DNA of 53,110 bases, taken from Syntrophaceae bacterium (lineage in GTDB: Bacteria; Desulfobacterota; Syntrophia; Syntrophales; UBA2185). The notes under the pieces were generated by a model. It worked only from the letters and a program-made list of their open reading frames with translations. It searched no databases and was not told the DNA's origin. The stretch is from NCBI GenBank assembly GCA_003153775.1, contig PMBI01000041.1, positions 3,805 through 56,914 of the forward strand. Direction: 5' to 3'. Of this stretch, positions 9,583-18,239 are shown in pieces (the stretch's first letter is position 1; every line of letters starts with the position of its first letter). A program made the translations under genes and the position numbers.

Positions 9583-11154
9583 TCATTGTCTCCATCCAAG
9601 ATCCAGATCCATATTCTTCGGCGCTTCAATCCTTACGGTCATGAATAAGGATTTCTTTTGTCCTCCCGGAATATCCATATCCCAGGTCAATGACGATGGA
9701 GTCTTCTCTGCGGGTTCAGGTTCATATTTTCCTGTCACTGAGATGTGTTCGTCCCTGGACTGCGGATTCGGCTCCTCTACAAGGACCCTGACGGCGGCAT
9801 TTCTGGAATTCTGAATATCCGTGCGCCAATCCCAGGTGTATGTCTGCTTGTCCTGCAGGAATGTCTTCTCGCCGGATTTCTTGGATATTAACTGTGTCCG
9901 CGCGGTGACAAGGGGATCGATGCCAAAGAATATGACCGCCTCCTGCCCGGCGAGAGCAAATGAGCGTTTCCCCAATATGGCGCCGTCGACGACGTATAAG
10001 CTGCTCCCCGAGGGGATATCTTTGGGTTCCGGAAGGTTCACCTTCGCCCTGAGAAAGACCTGGCTGCTCTGGGATGGCCTTGCGAGGTATGTGAATTCCG
10101 CGAACCAGATCTCTTCCGCGATCTTTACCTTCTGTTTCGTTCCGGCAGGTACGTTTCTCTTGCCTACCTGCCAGATGGAATACGAGGTCTGTCTTACCTC
10201 TCGAGCGCCGAAGGCGGCTTCGGCAGCAGCAGGGGCTTCCATCTGGTCTGCCGCCGCAGCAGACTTCAGAGACTTTTGCCTTACCCCTTCCCTGCGGAAC
10301 TGAGGGCGGGGTTTGATAATCCACGGTGTCAACTCAGCCGGAGAAACGGAAGAGGGCGGCTTCAAAGTTGCTAAATTGATGCTCACGTTATTCCAGTCCT
10401 GGCCGGAGCTCTGCCAGATTTCCGCTTCCCAGGTAAATGTTATCTGCCTGTCTTTCGGTTTTGCCTCAAGACGATACAGGGGATGCCAGCCACAGCCAGC
10501 CAAGGAGTATGTGTATGTGAGAGTCGCCTCGGGACCGCGCGATCCGGAAAGAATAACAGTCACCTCCCATGCGGTTTCTTTCGTTCCCGCAGCGCGGTCA
10601 ATATCATCCTGCGCCTTCTTTATCTCTTTGTCGAGTTTTTCGAGCTCGGTTTCTCTCGACAGTTTGTCCTGGTAGGCTTTCTGTATATTCTTGCCGATGG
10701 CAGCGGACATATTGTACACATCCGCCATAGTTTTTAACTTCGCTTTAGTCTGCAACTGCCAGAACTGAATCTGCGTATCGAGGCCGCGGATGGTCGCTTG
10801 CAGGCTCTTACGCGTCTCTCTTAGTTTCTCAAGCTGCTTCATGAGGCTTGCTATCTTCTCATCATTGGGGCGGCTTACCTGTCGCCAGCTTATATCATCG
10901 ATTCGCGTTTTCGGATCATTGGCTGCGCGGACTACGAGTGAGTCGGGATCCGCCTGTCCGGGGAGTATGATGAGAGCCTTCGCCTGTTCTGTTCCGTGAG
11001 GCAAAAGCTTCACTTTCGCAATTTCGGAAACCTGTGCAGAGCCGGGGAATAATGTGACTTCGCGGGGAAGGGACCAGGAACTCGCAGGATGGAATAAAAG
11101 AAAAATTACAACTGCCGATATGCACTTCTTTGCAGAGATTTTCCTGTCAGTCAT
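9583..11154 (-). CDS. DUF4139/DUF4140 domain protein (mucoidy inhibitor MuiA-like), exported
   Basis: Protein of 523 residues with an N-terminal signal peptide: basic start, hydrophobic AVVIFLLF stretch near 15-22, Ser-rich cleavage region. A DUF4140-type beta domain follows (FPGSAQVSEIAKVKLLPHG), then a coiled coil at about 100-185 rich in Lys/Glu/Leu heptads, then the large DUF4139 beta region, including WHPLYRLEA and WNNVSINLATLKP. A low-complexity Ala/Glu-rich linker lies near 285-300. This architecture matches the mucoidy-inhibitor/MuiA family of periplasmic or surface proteins, whose molecular function is not established. The ATG at 11154 has GGAGG 7 bases upstream. It is the last of a minus-strand run after the deaminase genes. 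Confidence 0.8.
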   Translation of the reverse strand: MTDRKISAKKCISAVVIFLLFHPASSWSLPREVTLFPGSAQVSEIAKVKLLPHGTEQAKALIILPGQADPDSLVVRAANDPKTRIDDISWRQVSRPNDEKIASLMKQLEKLRETRKSLQATIRGLDTQIQFWQLQTKAKLKTMADVYNMSAAIGKNIQKAYQDKLSRETELEKLDKEIKKAQDDIDRAAGTKETAWEVTVILSGSRGPEATLTYTYSLAGCGWHPLYRLEAKPKDRQITFTWEAEIWQSSGQDWNNVSINLATLKPPSSVSPAELTPWIIKPRPQFRREGVRQKSLKSAAAADQMEAPAAAEAAFGAREVRQTSYSIWQVGKRNVPAGTKQKVKIAEEIWFAEFTYLARPSQSSQVFLRAKVNLPEPKDIPSGSSLYVVDGAILGKRSFALAGQEAVIFFGIDPLVTARTQLISKKSGEKTFLQDKQTYTWDWRTDIQNSRNAAVRVLVEEPNPQSRDEHISVTGKYEPEPAEKTPSSLTWDMDIPGGQKKSLFMTVRIEAPKNMDLDLGWRQ

Positions 11155-11175
11155 GTGCCAACCTCCAGAGAGAGA

Positions 11176-12510
11176 TTAATTAGCCGCGATTGATTTAGCG
11201 ATGCCCCTTACCTCTTGCATGATTGAAGGCAAGTCAACCAACCGGAGCTTTCTGTCCTGCATAACGATCCTGCCGCCTATGATGCTTGTCTTAACGTCCG
11301 CGCCGGAAGCCGCGTACACGAGCTGTGAGTAGTAGCTGTGCATCGGCGTCAGATGGGGTTTCTTAGTATCTACTATGATGAGATCGGCCGATTTTCCCGG
11401 TTCAATGGAACCGATCCGGTCATCCAAACCGAGACATTTTGCCCCGGTGATCGTTGCCATCTTCAAGACCGTCCTGGCGTCCATCACTGTAGAATCCATT
11501 TGGATGACCTTGTGCAGCTTGGCTGCCGTGCTCATCTCCCCAAACATGTCCAGATCATTGTTGCTGGCGCTGCCGTCGGTTCCCAGTCCAACTGCAATCC
11601 CTCTTTCAATAAGAGTCGGTATGGGCGCACAGCCGGCGGCCAGTTTCATATTGCTTTCCGGATTGTGAGATATCTTCACAGTTAAGGAACGCAGTATATC
11701 CATTTCGTGCTCGCAAAGCCAGATGCAGTGAACAGCCAATGTCCTGTCATCCAGTATATCTATATCTTTAAGATACTGGAGAGGAGTCTTCCCAAACCTT
11801 TCTTTCACTATGGCAACTTCATCTTTTGTTTCTGCGACGTGGATACTGAAGAGCACATCTCGCTTTCGTGCTGCGGCCTTTACGCTCTTGAGGGTATCGG
11901 GTGAACACGTATAAGGCGAATGACAGGCAAGAGCGGGTATAATCAGGGGAGATTTCAACTGCCATCTGCTTACGAATCTTTCCGCGATATCAGCAATTGT
12001 TTGTGGGTCGGTTGGTTTGGGGAAATCGATGAATCCCTGTGAGACAACGGCGCGCATACCGGAATCAAAGGCGGCGCGGGCGACCTCGCTCTCATAAAAA
12101 TAGGCGTCGCAGAAGGTCGTCGTACCGGAAAGAATCATTTCTGCAATAGCAAGCATGGACCCGGCATAAACCATATCCCGCGTCACGAATTTTGCTTCCG
12201 CCGGAAATATGTGGTCATGGAGCCACTCCATGAGGGGAAGATCGTCGGCAAGCCCCCGGAAACAGACCATAGGCAAGTGCGTGTGCGTGTTGATTAGCCC
12301 GGGCATAACAATGCAGCCGTGCGCGTTGATGACCTCTCCTGCGATGTATGAATTTGCTGTATGGATATCCCCGCCTCTGATAAATGCGATCTTTCCGTCC
12401 TTGATGCCGATTAACGGATTTTCTATTACATCCATGGTCTCCGACATGGTGAGCAACGTACCGCCTTCGATTATGATATCCAGTCCACTCTTGTCGTGAG
12501 CATTGTCCAT
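11176..12510 (-). CDS. mtaD: Amidohydrolase, 5-methylthioadenosine/S-adenosylhomocysteine deaminase family (copy 1)
   Basis: Metal-dependent amidohydrolase, 444 residues, usual family length. Zinc and catalytic motifs are complete: NTHTHLPM, CHSPYTCS, the SIHVAETKDE His-Glu motif, LAVHC, and GLGTDGSASNN with the catalytic Asp. The combination CFRGLADDLPL near residue 80 and YTCS is typical of enzymes that deaminate 5-methylthioadenosine and S-adenosylhomocysteine to the inosine forms. A related use on adenosine or other aminated purines cannot be excluded. ATG 12510 lies 2 bases after the stop of the upstream paralogue and has only a weak ribosome site, so translation is probably coupled. With mtnP, apt and a purine permease close by, a role in methylthioadenosine and purine recycling is likely. 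Confidence 0.85.
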   Translation of the reverse strand: MDNAHDKSGLDIIIEGGTLLTMSETMDVIENPLIGIKDGKIAFIRGGDIHTANSYIAGEVINAHGCIVMPGLINTHTHLPMVCFRGLADDLPLMEWLHDHIFPAEAKFVTRDMVYAGSMLAIAEMILSGTTTFCDAYFYESEVARAAFDSGMRAVVSQGFIDFPKPTDPQTIADIAERFVSRWQLKSPLIIPALACHSPYTCSPDTLKSVKAAARKRDVLFSIHVAETKDEVAIVKERFGKTPLQYLKDIDILDDRTLAVHCIWLCEHEMDILRSLTVKISHNPESNMKLAAGCAPIPTLIERGIAVGLGTDGSASNNDLDMFGEMSTAAKLHKVIQMDSTVMDARTVLKMATITGAKCLGLDDRIGSIEPGKSADLIIVDTKKPHLTPMHSYYSQLVYAASGADVKTSIIGGRIVMQDRKLRLVDLPSIMQEVRGIAKSIAAN

Positions 12511-12512
12511 GG

Positions 12513-13841
12513 CTAATTCTTACCGAATTGTTTTCTGATTCTGATCGCCGTCTCTTCCACCGTTGCCACTATCTCGTCTTCGTGAATGGTGAGAAGTGTG
12601 CGGTTCCTCATCACAACCCTGCCGTTTATCAGGACCGTGTCGACATCGGCGCCATTTACCGCGTAAACGATATGGGAATATTCATTATAGAGCGGAGTAA
12701 GGTGGGGCTTGTTCATGTCAATGACGATAATATCCGCCTTCATCCCGACTTGAAGAGAGCCGACGATATCTCCCATGCCGAGGGCCTTGGCCCCTTCATG
12801 GGTGGCCATCCGCACGACCGTCCTCGCATCCATTACAGTGGGATCAAGGTTCGCAACTTTATGAAGCTTGGCCGCCGTATCCATTTCCTGGAACATGTCC
12901 AGATTGTTGTTGCTTGCGCAGCCATCCGTCCCCAGACCCACGGTGATGCCTGCGCTCATCATTTCCGGCACAGGAGCGATGCCTGAGGCAAGTTTCATAT
13001 TGCTCTCAGGATTGTGCACCACCTTACAGCCGTGGTCGGCGAATATCTGTATATCTTCTTCCTCCATATATACACAGTGAAGGGCAATGAATTGGTCAGA
13101 AAGATACCCGATATCCTTTAGGAAGGATGTTGGAGATTTTCCATATTTTGCTGCGAGTGTTTCCTTTTCTGACTTGGTTTCCAGATAATGAGTAGCTACG
13201 GGAACACCATACCTGTCGGCAAGTCTTCTCAAATCTCTGAGCAGGTTGCGAGAACATGTATAGAGGGCGTGAGGCTCAATAACAATATTCACGAGCCGAT
13301 CATTTGCCCACTTCTCGATAAGCATTTCTGTGTATTTCAGACCCTGCTGTGGTGTTTTGAGGTTAGGGGACGGAGAATCAAAGAGTGCCTCACCTATGAG
13401 GCAGCGCACGCCTGCGGATTTTGCCGCCATTGCTACATCATCTTCAAATATGTACATGTCACAAAAAGTTGTTGTTCCTGATTTAATCATCTCTGCACAG
13501 GCAAGCAGGCTCCCCAGATATGAGAATTCGCCGTTTACAAATCTGGCCTCATCGGGGAATATGTAATTGTTCAGCCAGTCCGTAAGTTCAAGATCATCGG
13601 CCAACCCCCTGAAATACGTCATAGGCGCATGGGTATGACAGTTTATAAGGCCGGGCATCACCAGAAAGCCTTCTGCATTGATGATCTCACTGGAAATGTA
13701 CCGGTTCTCGATATCCTCTTTTTCTCCTACGGCGATAATGTTCTCTCCTTTAATCGCCACGGCGCCGTTCCTGATCGTTTGGTCATCGTCATCCATCATC
13801 AATATCGTGCCACCAGAAATGATTCTGTCGACTTTCTGCAC
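12513..13841 (-). CDS. mtaD: Amidohydrolase, 5-methylthioadenosine/S-adenosylhomocysteine deaminase family (copy 2)
   Basis: Tandem paralogue of the downstream gene, with the same motif set: NCHTHAPM, PHALYTCS, ATHYLETKSE, IALHC, and GLGTDGCASNN. Differences from copy 1 around the metal and substrate pocket (ALYTCS versus SPYTCS, THYLET versus IHVAET) suggest a diverged substrate range. The longest frame starts at TTG 13859. GTG 13841 is preferred because GGGG lies 7 bases upstream and the mapped promoter would leave only about 14 bases before the TTG. First gene of the minus-strand operon whose -10/-35 lies at 13880-13908. Which of the two copies acts on methylthioadenosine and which on another nucleoside cannot be told from sequence. 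Confidence 0.85.
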   Translation of the reverse strand: MQKVDRIISGGTILMMDDDDQTIRNGAVAIKGENIIAVGEKEDIENRYISSEIINAEGFLVMPGLINCHTHAPMTYFRGLADDLELTDWLNNYIFPDEARFVNGEFSYLGSLLACAEMIKSGTTTFCDMYIFEDDVAMAAKSAGVRCLIGEALFDSPSPNLKTPQQGLKYTEMLIEKWANDRLVNIVIEPHALYTCSRNLLRDLRRLADRYGVPVATHYLETKSEKETLAAKYGKSPTSFLKDIGYLSDQFIALHCVYMEEEDIQIFADHGCKVVHNPESNMKLASGIAPVPEMMSAGITVGLGTDGCASNNNLDMFQEMDTAAKLHKVANLDPTVMDARTVVRMATHEGAKALGMGDIVGSLQVGMKADIIVIDMNKPHLTPLYNEYSHIVYAVNGADVDTVLINGRVVMRNRTLLTIHEDEIVATVEETAIRIRKQFGKN

Positions 13842-13879
13842 CTTGCAGCCCCGTTTCAAGAAAATTCGCGTACGTGTGG

Positions 13880-13908
13880 GTTATACCATCCAATTAAAAT
13901 CTTGACAC
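13880..13908 (-). promoter_or_regulatory. Promoter for the deaminase operon, overlapping the tRNA-Leu promoter
   Basis: On the minus strand GTGTCA (13908-13903), a 17-base spacer and TATAAC (13885-13880). The -35 occupies almost the same bases as the TTGACA of the divergent tRNA-Leu promoter. Confidence 0.45.
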
Positions 13909-13930
13909 GTTTTTTTAAAAATAATATGGA
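13902..13930 (+). promoter_or_regulatory. Probable promoter of tRNA-Leu(UAA)
   Basis: TTGACA (13902-13907) is followed after 17 bases by TATGGA (13925-13930), a weak -10, with an A/T-only tract in the spacer. The tRNA begins 21 bases downstream. Confidence 0.4.
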
Positions 13931-13951
13931 TTTCTCCTACTTTCAAATCGT

Positions 13952-14039
13952 GCCTGGGTGGCGGAATTGGTAGACGCAAGGGACTTAAAATCCCTCGATA
14001 CTTAGTATCGTGCCGGTTCGACTCCGGCCCTAGGCACCA
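13952..14039 (+). tRNA. tRNA-Leu (anticodon UAA), CCA encoded
   Basis: Class II tRNA of 88 bases including a genomically encoded CCA. The acceptor GCCTGGG pairs with CCTAGGC, with one G-U. The D-arm contains GGTAGACGC, and the anticodon stem AGGGA/TCCCT encloses loop CTTAAAA, giving anticodon TAA. A long variable arm (CGATACTTAGTATCG) is as expected for leucine. The T-arm GGTTCGACTCC is canonical. It is followed by an intrinsic terminator, so it is a single-gene unit. Confidence 0.96.
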
Positions 14040-14047
14040 GCGATATT

Positions 14048-14087
14048 AATGGCTTATGGATTCCACTCACCATAAGCCATTTTGTTT
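14048..14087 (+). terminator. Rho-independent terminator after tRNA-Leu
   Basis: A perfect 12-bp stem, AATGGCTTATGG (14048-14059) with CCATAAGCCATT (14070-14081), encloses a 10-base loop and is followed by the T-rich TTGTTT. Confidence 0.85.
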
Positions 14088-14102
14088 AATCACGTAGGGC
14101 TC

Positions 14103-14240
14103 AATTCCCCGGAGCTTGCTCTCGGTTAGTTCATCGAGTCTTTGTCTGTTTCAAATAGACATCCTAAGAAAGCAGTTAGACGAATTGTCCCTGAGAGAAA
14201 CGAATCGAAGGGTCTTTGGTCTAATTCTCCTCAGCTTGCT
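14103..14240. repeat. Imperfect direct repeat 120 bp apart, possibly remnants of a dispersed palindromic element
   Basis: AATTCCCCGGAGCTTGCT at 14103-14120 recurs as AATTCTCCTCAGCTTGCT at 14223-14240 (15 of 18 identical). Between them lie a short inverted repeat (TGTCT...AGACA, about 14144-14162) and CTGAGAGAAACGAATCGAAGGG. Both resemble GC-rich dispersed intergenic repeats seen in many bacteria. No open frame or promoter is evident here. This is the only content I can see between the terminator and the permease gene. Confidence 0.35.
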
Positions 14241-14321
14241 GCATGATACTGACGCAATTTCTTCTTTAATTTTTCCCTAAATGGTTCTATATTGCCCAAC
14301 ATTATATTAAGGGAGGAAAAA

Positions 14322-15623
14322 ATGCTGAGAGAATTTTTCCAACTGGATGAACTTGGAACAAATATAAAGCAGGAGATTCTTGCCGGTGTCACAACTTTTG
14401 TTACGATGGCTTACATCATAATTGTTAATCCAAAGATACTCGAAGCCGCCGGCATTCCTTTTGGTCCCTCAATGGTTGCTACTATATTAACGGCATTTTT
14501 CGGAACTTTGACCATGGGCGTTTATGCGAAAAGGCCATTTGCTATAGCGCCTTACATGGGTGAGAATGCTTTTATTGCTTTTACGGTAGTAAAAGTTCTT
14601 GGTTACAGCTGGCAGACAGCAATGGGGGCCATTTTTATCGGGGGACTCCTTTTTACGATTATAACCGTTATGAAGATAAGAAGCTGGCTGGCGAACGCCA
14701 TACCCGAAGGGCTTAAAATCGGCTTCATTGTGGGGATTGGTTTGTTCCTGACTTTTATCGGCTTGAATGAAACCGGCATCGTTTCCTTAGGCGTGCCGGG
14801 AGCGCCTGTCCACGTGGGCAATCTTAAAGATATAAAGGTGATCTTATCCATATCAGGATTTCTTCTCATCAGTTTATTGATGATCAGAAAAATCAAAGGG
14901 GCCATACTTATAGGTATTGTTGCCGTTACTTTTTTATCTTTTCCCCTGCAAATAATTGCAGTGCCTGAGAGATGGATGAGCATGCCGCCCTCTATCCTTC
15001 CCATATTTTTGAAGTTGGATATATTGGGTGCACTGACCTGGGGATTCTTCGCCGTTATCCTGACAATATTTGTAATGGATTTCGTTGACACCATGGGTAC
15101 GTTAATAGGATTGTCGTACAGGGCAAATCTATTGGACAAGAACGGAAATTTACCTGAGATCGAAAAGCCGATGCTGTGCGATGCACTCGCCACGGTTCTT
15201 GCCGCGCTCTTGGGCACGTCAACAGCAGGAGCTTATATTGAGTCGGCAACAGGTATAGAAGCAGGCGGCAGGTCAGGGTTAACAGCCGTTGTTACTGCAT
15301 TTCTCTTTCTCGGTGCACTTTTTTTTGCACCGTTTTTTACAGTCGTTCCTCCCTGCGCATATGGTCCTGCATTGATTATTGTGGGAATGCTCATGCTGTC
15401 TCCCATTACAAAAGTAAACTTTGATGACCTGACCGAAGTTGTTCCCATATTCTGTATCATTATTATGATGAGCTTTACTTATAATATAGGGATCGGTATG
15501 ACTGCCGGGTTCGTTGTTTATCCTTTAGTGAAGGTCCTCTCCGGAGGATTTAAAGAAATCTCATCGGGGCTGTGGATTTTGGCGGGGTTATCCGTGGTTT
15601 TTTTTATTTTTTATCCTTATTGA
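14322..15623 (+). CDS. Purine permease, AzgA/NCS2-like family (adenine/guanine/hypoxanthine uptake)
   Basis: Integral membrane transporter of 433 residues with about 12 to 14 hydrophobic segments. Signature stretches of the AzgA branch are present: AGVTTFVTMAYIIIVNP near the N-terminus, APYMGENAF, PEGLKIGFIVGIGLF, and DFVDTMGTLIG in the central functional region, then GTSTAGAYIESATGIEAGGRSGLT (first 20 residues diagnostic). The family takes up adenine, guanine or hypoxanthine with protons. ATG 14322 follows GGGAGG with 5 bases spacing; an upstream TTG at 14292 is ignored. Neighbouring apt and mtnP point to adenine as a relevant substrate. It converges with apt (43 bp gap). Confidence 0.88.
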   Translation: MLREFFQLDELGTNIKQEILAGVTTFVTMAYIIIVNPKILEAAGIPFGPSMVATILTAFFGTLTMGVYAKRPFAIAPYMGENAFIAFTVVKVLGYSWQTAMGAIFIGGLLFTIITVMKIRSWLANAIPEGLKIGFIVGIGLFLTFIGLNETGIVSLGVPGAPVHVGNLKDIKVILSISGFLLISLLMIRKIKGAILIGIVAVTFLSFPLQIIAVPERWMSMPPSILPIFLKLDILGALTWGFFAVILTIFVMDFVDTMGTLIGLSYRANLLDKNGNLPEIEKPMLCDALATVLAALLGTSTAGAYIESATGIEAGGRSGLTAVVTAFLFLGALFFAPFFTVVPPCAYGPALIIVGMLMLSPITKVNFDDLTEVVPIFCIIIMMSFTYNIGIGMTAGFVVYPLVKVLSGGFKEISSGLWILAGLSVVFFIFYPY

Positions 15624-15666
15624 CACAGACAAATATAAAGATAGGGGAATTTCGTATATGATATTC

Positions 15667-16200
15667 TTAATCTCCTTCAAATTCCGTCAAGAAATAGGCA
15701 TTGTAGCCCTTATCTTTTAACTTCTTGTACCCGCCGACATCCGGGAGATTAACGATAAATGCCATCTCGGTAACAGTACCGCCGAGTTTTTCAATAAGTG
15801 CAGCGGCGGCAAGGGCTGTACCGCCTGTGGCAAGCAAGTCATCAACCAATAGGATTCTTGAGCCTTTTGTTATTGCATCTTTATGTACCTCGACCGTATC
15901 CGTGCCGTATTCAAGCTCGTATTCGTGTCGCACTACCTCTGCCGGCAGTTTGCCTCGTTTTCTGATGGGGACAAAACCCTTTCCCAGCGTATAGGACAAG
16001 GCCCCGCCAATTATAAAGCCACGTGCCTCGATGCCGACTATAAGGTCAAAATTAATATCACCCTTTATGTATCTTTGTGTAAAATTATCAATAACCAGCC
16101 TGAATCCAACAGGGTCTTTAATTAGGGTAGTTATATCGCGGAACATGATTCCCTTCTTAGGGTGATCCTGTATAGTCCTGATTCTAGATTTTATAGACAT
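15667..16200 (-). CDS. apt: Adenine phosphoribosyltransferase
   Basis: Type I phosphoribosyltransferase of about 177 residues, normal for Apt. The DHPKKGIMFRDITTL N-terminal block, GIEARGFIIGG, PIRKRGKLP, EYELEYGTD and the PRPP loop ILLVDDLLATGGTA are all in place. It converts adenine and PRPP to AMP and pyrophosphate in the cytoplasm. GTG 16203 and ATG 16200 are adjacent in frame; the ATG is chosen because GAGGAG lies 8 bases upstream. It lies 19 bp downstream of mtnP in the same operon, so adenine released from methylthioadenosine can be salvaged directly. Confidence 0.95.
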   Translation of the reverse strand: MSIKSRIRTIQDHPKKGIMFRDITTLIKDPVGFRLVIDNFTQRYIKGDINFDLIVGIEARGFIIGGALSYTLGKGFVPIRKRGKLPAEVVRHEYELEYGTDTVEVHKDAITKGSRILLVDDLLATGGTALAAAALIEKLGGTVTEMAFIVNLPDVGGYKKLKDKGYNAYFLTEFEGD

Positions 16201-16219
16201 CACAGCTGCTCCTCTTAAT

Positions 16220-16984
16220 TTATTTTATGCAGACGTCGTTATAATCTCTGATCTTTGGTATTACCTCTAAAAACAACTTTATAACATTGTCAGCATTTTT
16301 TTTCATGGTCTTCATTATTATCTCCCACGTTACCGATTCCTCCCCCTCTCTCCAACAGTCGTAATCTGTAGACATGGCAATTGATGCATAATGCATTTTC
16401 TTTTCCCTGGCAAGATTGACTTCCGGTACAGTACTCATATTGATGACATCAGCATTCCAACTTCTAAACATGTTACTTTCAGCTTTTGTGGAAAATCTTG
16501 GGCCTTCAATTGTAATTACAGTTTTGTTTTTATGGAAGGGTATTTGCAGTCGTCCTGCAGAAGTTGAGCACAATTCTATAAGGTTGGAGCAAAAAGGCTC
16601 TGCCATTGGTGTATGAACTACGACGTCTTCATCGAAAAAGGTCGTGTCTCTTTCTTTTGTATGGTCTATGAACTGATCCGGAAATACAAGGTGGCCTGGT
16701 TCTATCTCTTCCCTTAGTGAACCTACCGCAGTTGAAGCAAGGACGTGTGTACAACCCTGTTCTTTAAGTGCCCAAATATTAGCCCTAAAATTCACTCCGG
16801 AAGGAAATATGGAGTGGTCTTTGCCATGTCTTGCTATGATGACAACTTCAACACCTTCAATCATACCACGTGTGAGTTGAGATGTAGGGAGGCCATAAGG
16901 AGTTTCAACCTTGACTTCCACCGCTTTCCTTAAAATTGTCGGATTATCAAGTCCGGAACCTCCAATAATTCCTATCTTTACCAT
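16220..16984 (-). CDS. mtnP: S-methyl-5'-thioadenosine phosphorylase
   Basis: Nucleoside phosphorylase of 254 residues. KIGIIGGSGLDNP and the phosphate-binding RHGKDHSIFPS open the protein; then STAVGSL, IEGPRFSTKAES, and the substrate motif INMSTVPEV...STDYDCW. The Asp-Tyr-Asp in that last motif is what MTA phosphorylases use to read a 6-amino purine. Enzymes specific for methylthioinosine replace these Asp residues, so the natural product here should be adenine plus methylthioribose-1-phosphate. ATG 16984 has GGGAG 6 bases upstream. A good promoter precedes it. No mtnA or mtnB gene is in the window, so the fate of methylthioribose-1-phosphate is not shown. Confidence 0.93.
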   Translation of the reverse strand: MVKIGIIGGSGLDNPTILRKAVEVKVETPYGLPTSQLTRGMIEGVEVVIIARHGKDHSIFPSGVNFRANIWALKEQGCTHVLASTAVGSLREEIEPGHLVFPDQFIDHTKERDTTFFDEDVVVHTPMAEPFCSNLIELCSTSAGRLQIPFHKNKTVITIEGPRFSTKAESNMFRSWNADVINMSTVPEVNLAREKKMHYASIAMSTDYDCWREGEESVTWEIIMKTMKKNADNVIKLFLEVIPKIRDYNDVCIK

Positions 16985-17024
16985 AGACCGCTCCCTTTGT
17001 ATTCAGTCACTTTCATGTTTTGGA

Positions 17025-17053
17025 AGTCTAAGGAAAAGGGGGTCGAGTGTCAA
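17025..17053 (-). promoter_or_regulatory. Promoter of the mtnP-apt operon
   Basis: On the minus strand TTGACA (17053-17048), exactly 17 bases, then TAGACT (17030-17025). The leader to the ATG would be about 35 bases. Confidence 0.65.
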
Positions 17054-17228
17054 GAAATAATGAATATAAAAACGCACCAAATGATTCCAACTTATACAAA
17101 TGTTATGAAAATCAGATTAATTTGACGTCCAATCTCAATGTGACGAGCTGTCTGGGAAGATATTAACTTCTACAAATGAATACATTTGTATTACAAACCC
17201 ATCATTTCGATTTAAGCTATTTTCTAAT

Positions 17229-18230
17229 TCACGCTGAAATACATGCTTGTGCGAAGAGACTGACATTCTTATCTTCGCCGAGAGCTATAAGCTTGTCCCC
17301 TTTTGAAATGACGTAACTTGCCATGGGGTTGAACATCATCTGTCCGGAATCTTTTTTGACGGCCACAATTATCAGGCCGTATCGTTGTCTGATTTCCGAT
17401 TCTTCAAGAGATTTTCCGCTAACCGGCGAGCTCTCGCCGATATCGATTTCCTCCATCCTGAGTTCAAGGCTCTGCCTCCTTGTTGTTATTTCTATAAAGT
17501 CAAGCATGGCCGGCCGTGAGATTGCCATAGCCATTCTCATGCCCCCGAGGACGTACGGAGAGATGACGCGGTCTGCACCGGCTCGGAGAAGCCGATGTTC
17601 AGATTCGATTTCCTCAGAGCGGGAGAGTATGTAGATATCCGGGTTGAGCTCTTTAGCCGTCAGTATCACATAGAGATTTTGCGCATCGGAGGGAAGAGCG
17701 CAAACAATACCCCTGGCCCTTTTTATACCCGCTGCGATGAGAATCTTATCCTGGGTGGCGTTCCCCTTATAATAAATGAAGCCCTCCTCTTCTATCTTCT
17801 GAATGATCTCTGGATTGTCGTCAATGACCACGAAATCGATTTTCTCTTGAGATAATTCCTTGCATATCAGATAGCCGATCCTGCCGCAGCCGCAAATTAT
17901 ATAATGACGATTAAGTTTTTTTATCATTTTTTCCAATTTACCCCTTCCCATAAGTGATCTAAAACGGGCGTCCACCATGGTCTCAGTGAGAAGACCAATC
18001 GTATAGAGCATCGTCCCAACGCCGAAAATAACGAGGACAACGGTGAAAAGCCTCCCTGCGGCAGTTTCCGGATAGAAGTCCCCATATCCAACCGTAGAAA
18101 GAGTTATAACCGTCGTATAAAGGGAGTCCGTCAGGCTCCATCCCTCAATGAAATGGAAGCCCAGAGTGCCGATCATGAAAATTGAGATTAATGCTAATGC
18201 GGCAATTCTCAGTTTTTTCGTTGGTATCAA
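17229..18230 (-). CDS. Potassium channel with RCK (TrkA-N/TrkA-C) domains, MthK-like
   Basis: Ion channel subunit of 333 residues. A first membrane helix (about 8-28), the pore loop with selectivity filter TVGYGD at 46-51 and a second helix (about 60-85) form the pore. A cytoplasmic TrkA-N/RCK domain begins at HYIICGCGRIGYLICKEL with the Rossmann G-x-G-x-x-G, followed by a TrkA-C domain (about 245-333). This is the layout of ligand-gated prokaryotic K+ channels such as MthK, which assemble as tetramers with RCK gating rings. The start is TTG 18230, supported by GGAG 6 bases upstream. The gene is transcribed alone, divergent from the sigma-54 regulator. Confidence 0.93.
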   Translation of the reverse strand: MIPTKKLRIAALALISIFMIGTLGFHFIEGWSLTDSLYTTVITLSTVGYGDFYPETAAGRLFTVVLVIFGVGTMLYTIGLLTETMVDARFRSLMGRGKLEKMIKKLNRHYIICGCGRIGYLICKELSQEKIDFVVIDDNPEIIQKIEEEGFIYYKGNATQDKILIAAGIKRARGIVCALPSDAQNLYVILTAKELNPDIYILSRSEEIESEHRLLRAGADRVISPYVLGGMRMAMAISRPAMLDFIEITTRRQSLELRMEEIDIGESSPVSGKSLEESEIRQRYGLIIVAVKKDSGQMMFNPMASYVISKGDKLIALGEDKNVSLFAQACISA

Positions 18231-18239
18231 GCAAAGCTC

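Noticed and set aside
14603-15217. 204-codon minus-strand frame in the purine permease gene
   Set aside because: The composition (many Ile/Met/Lys/Pro) is typical of the complement of membrane-helix codons; it is not a gene.
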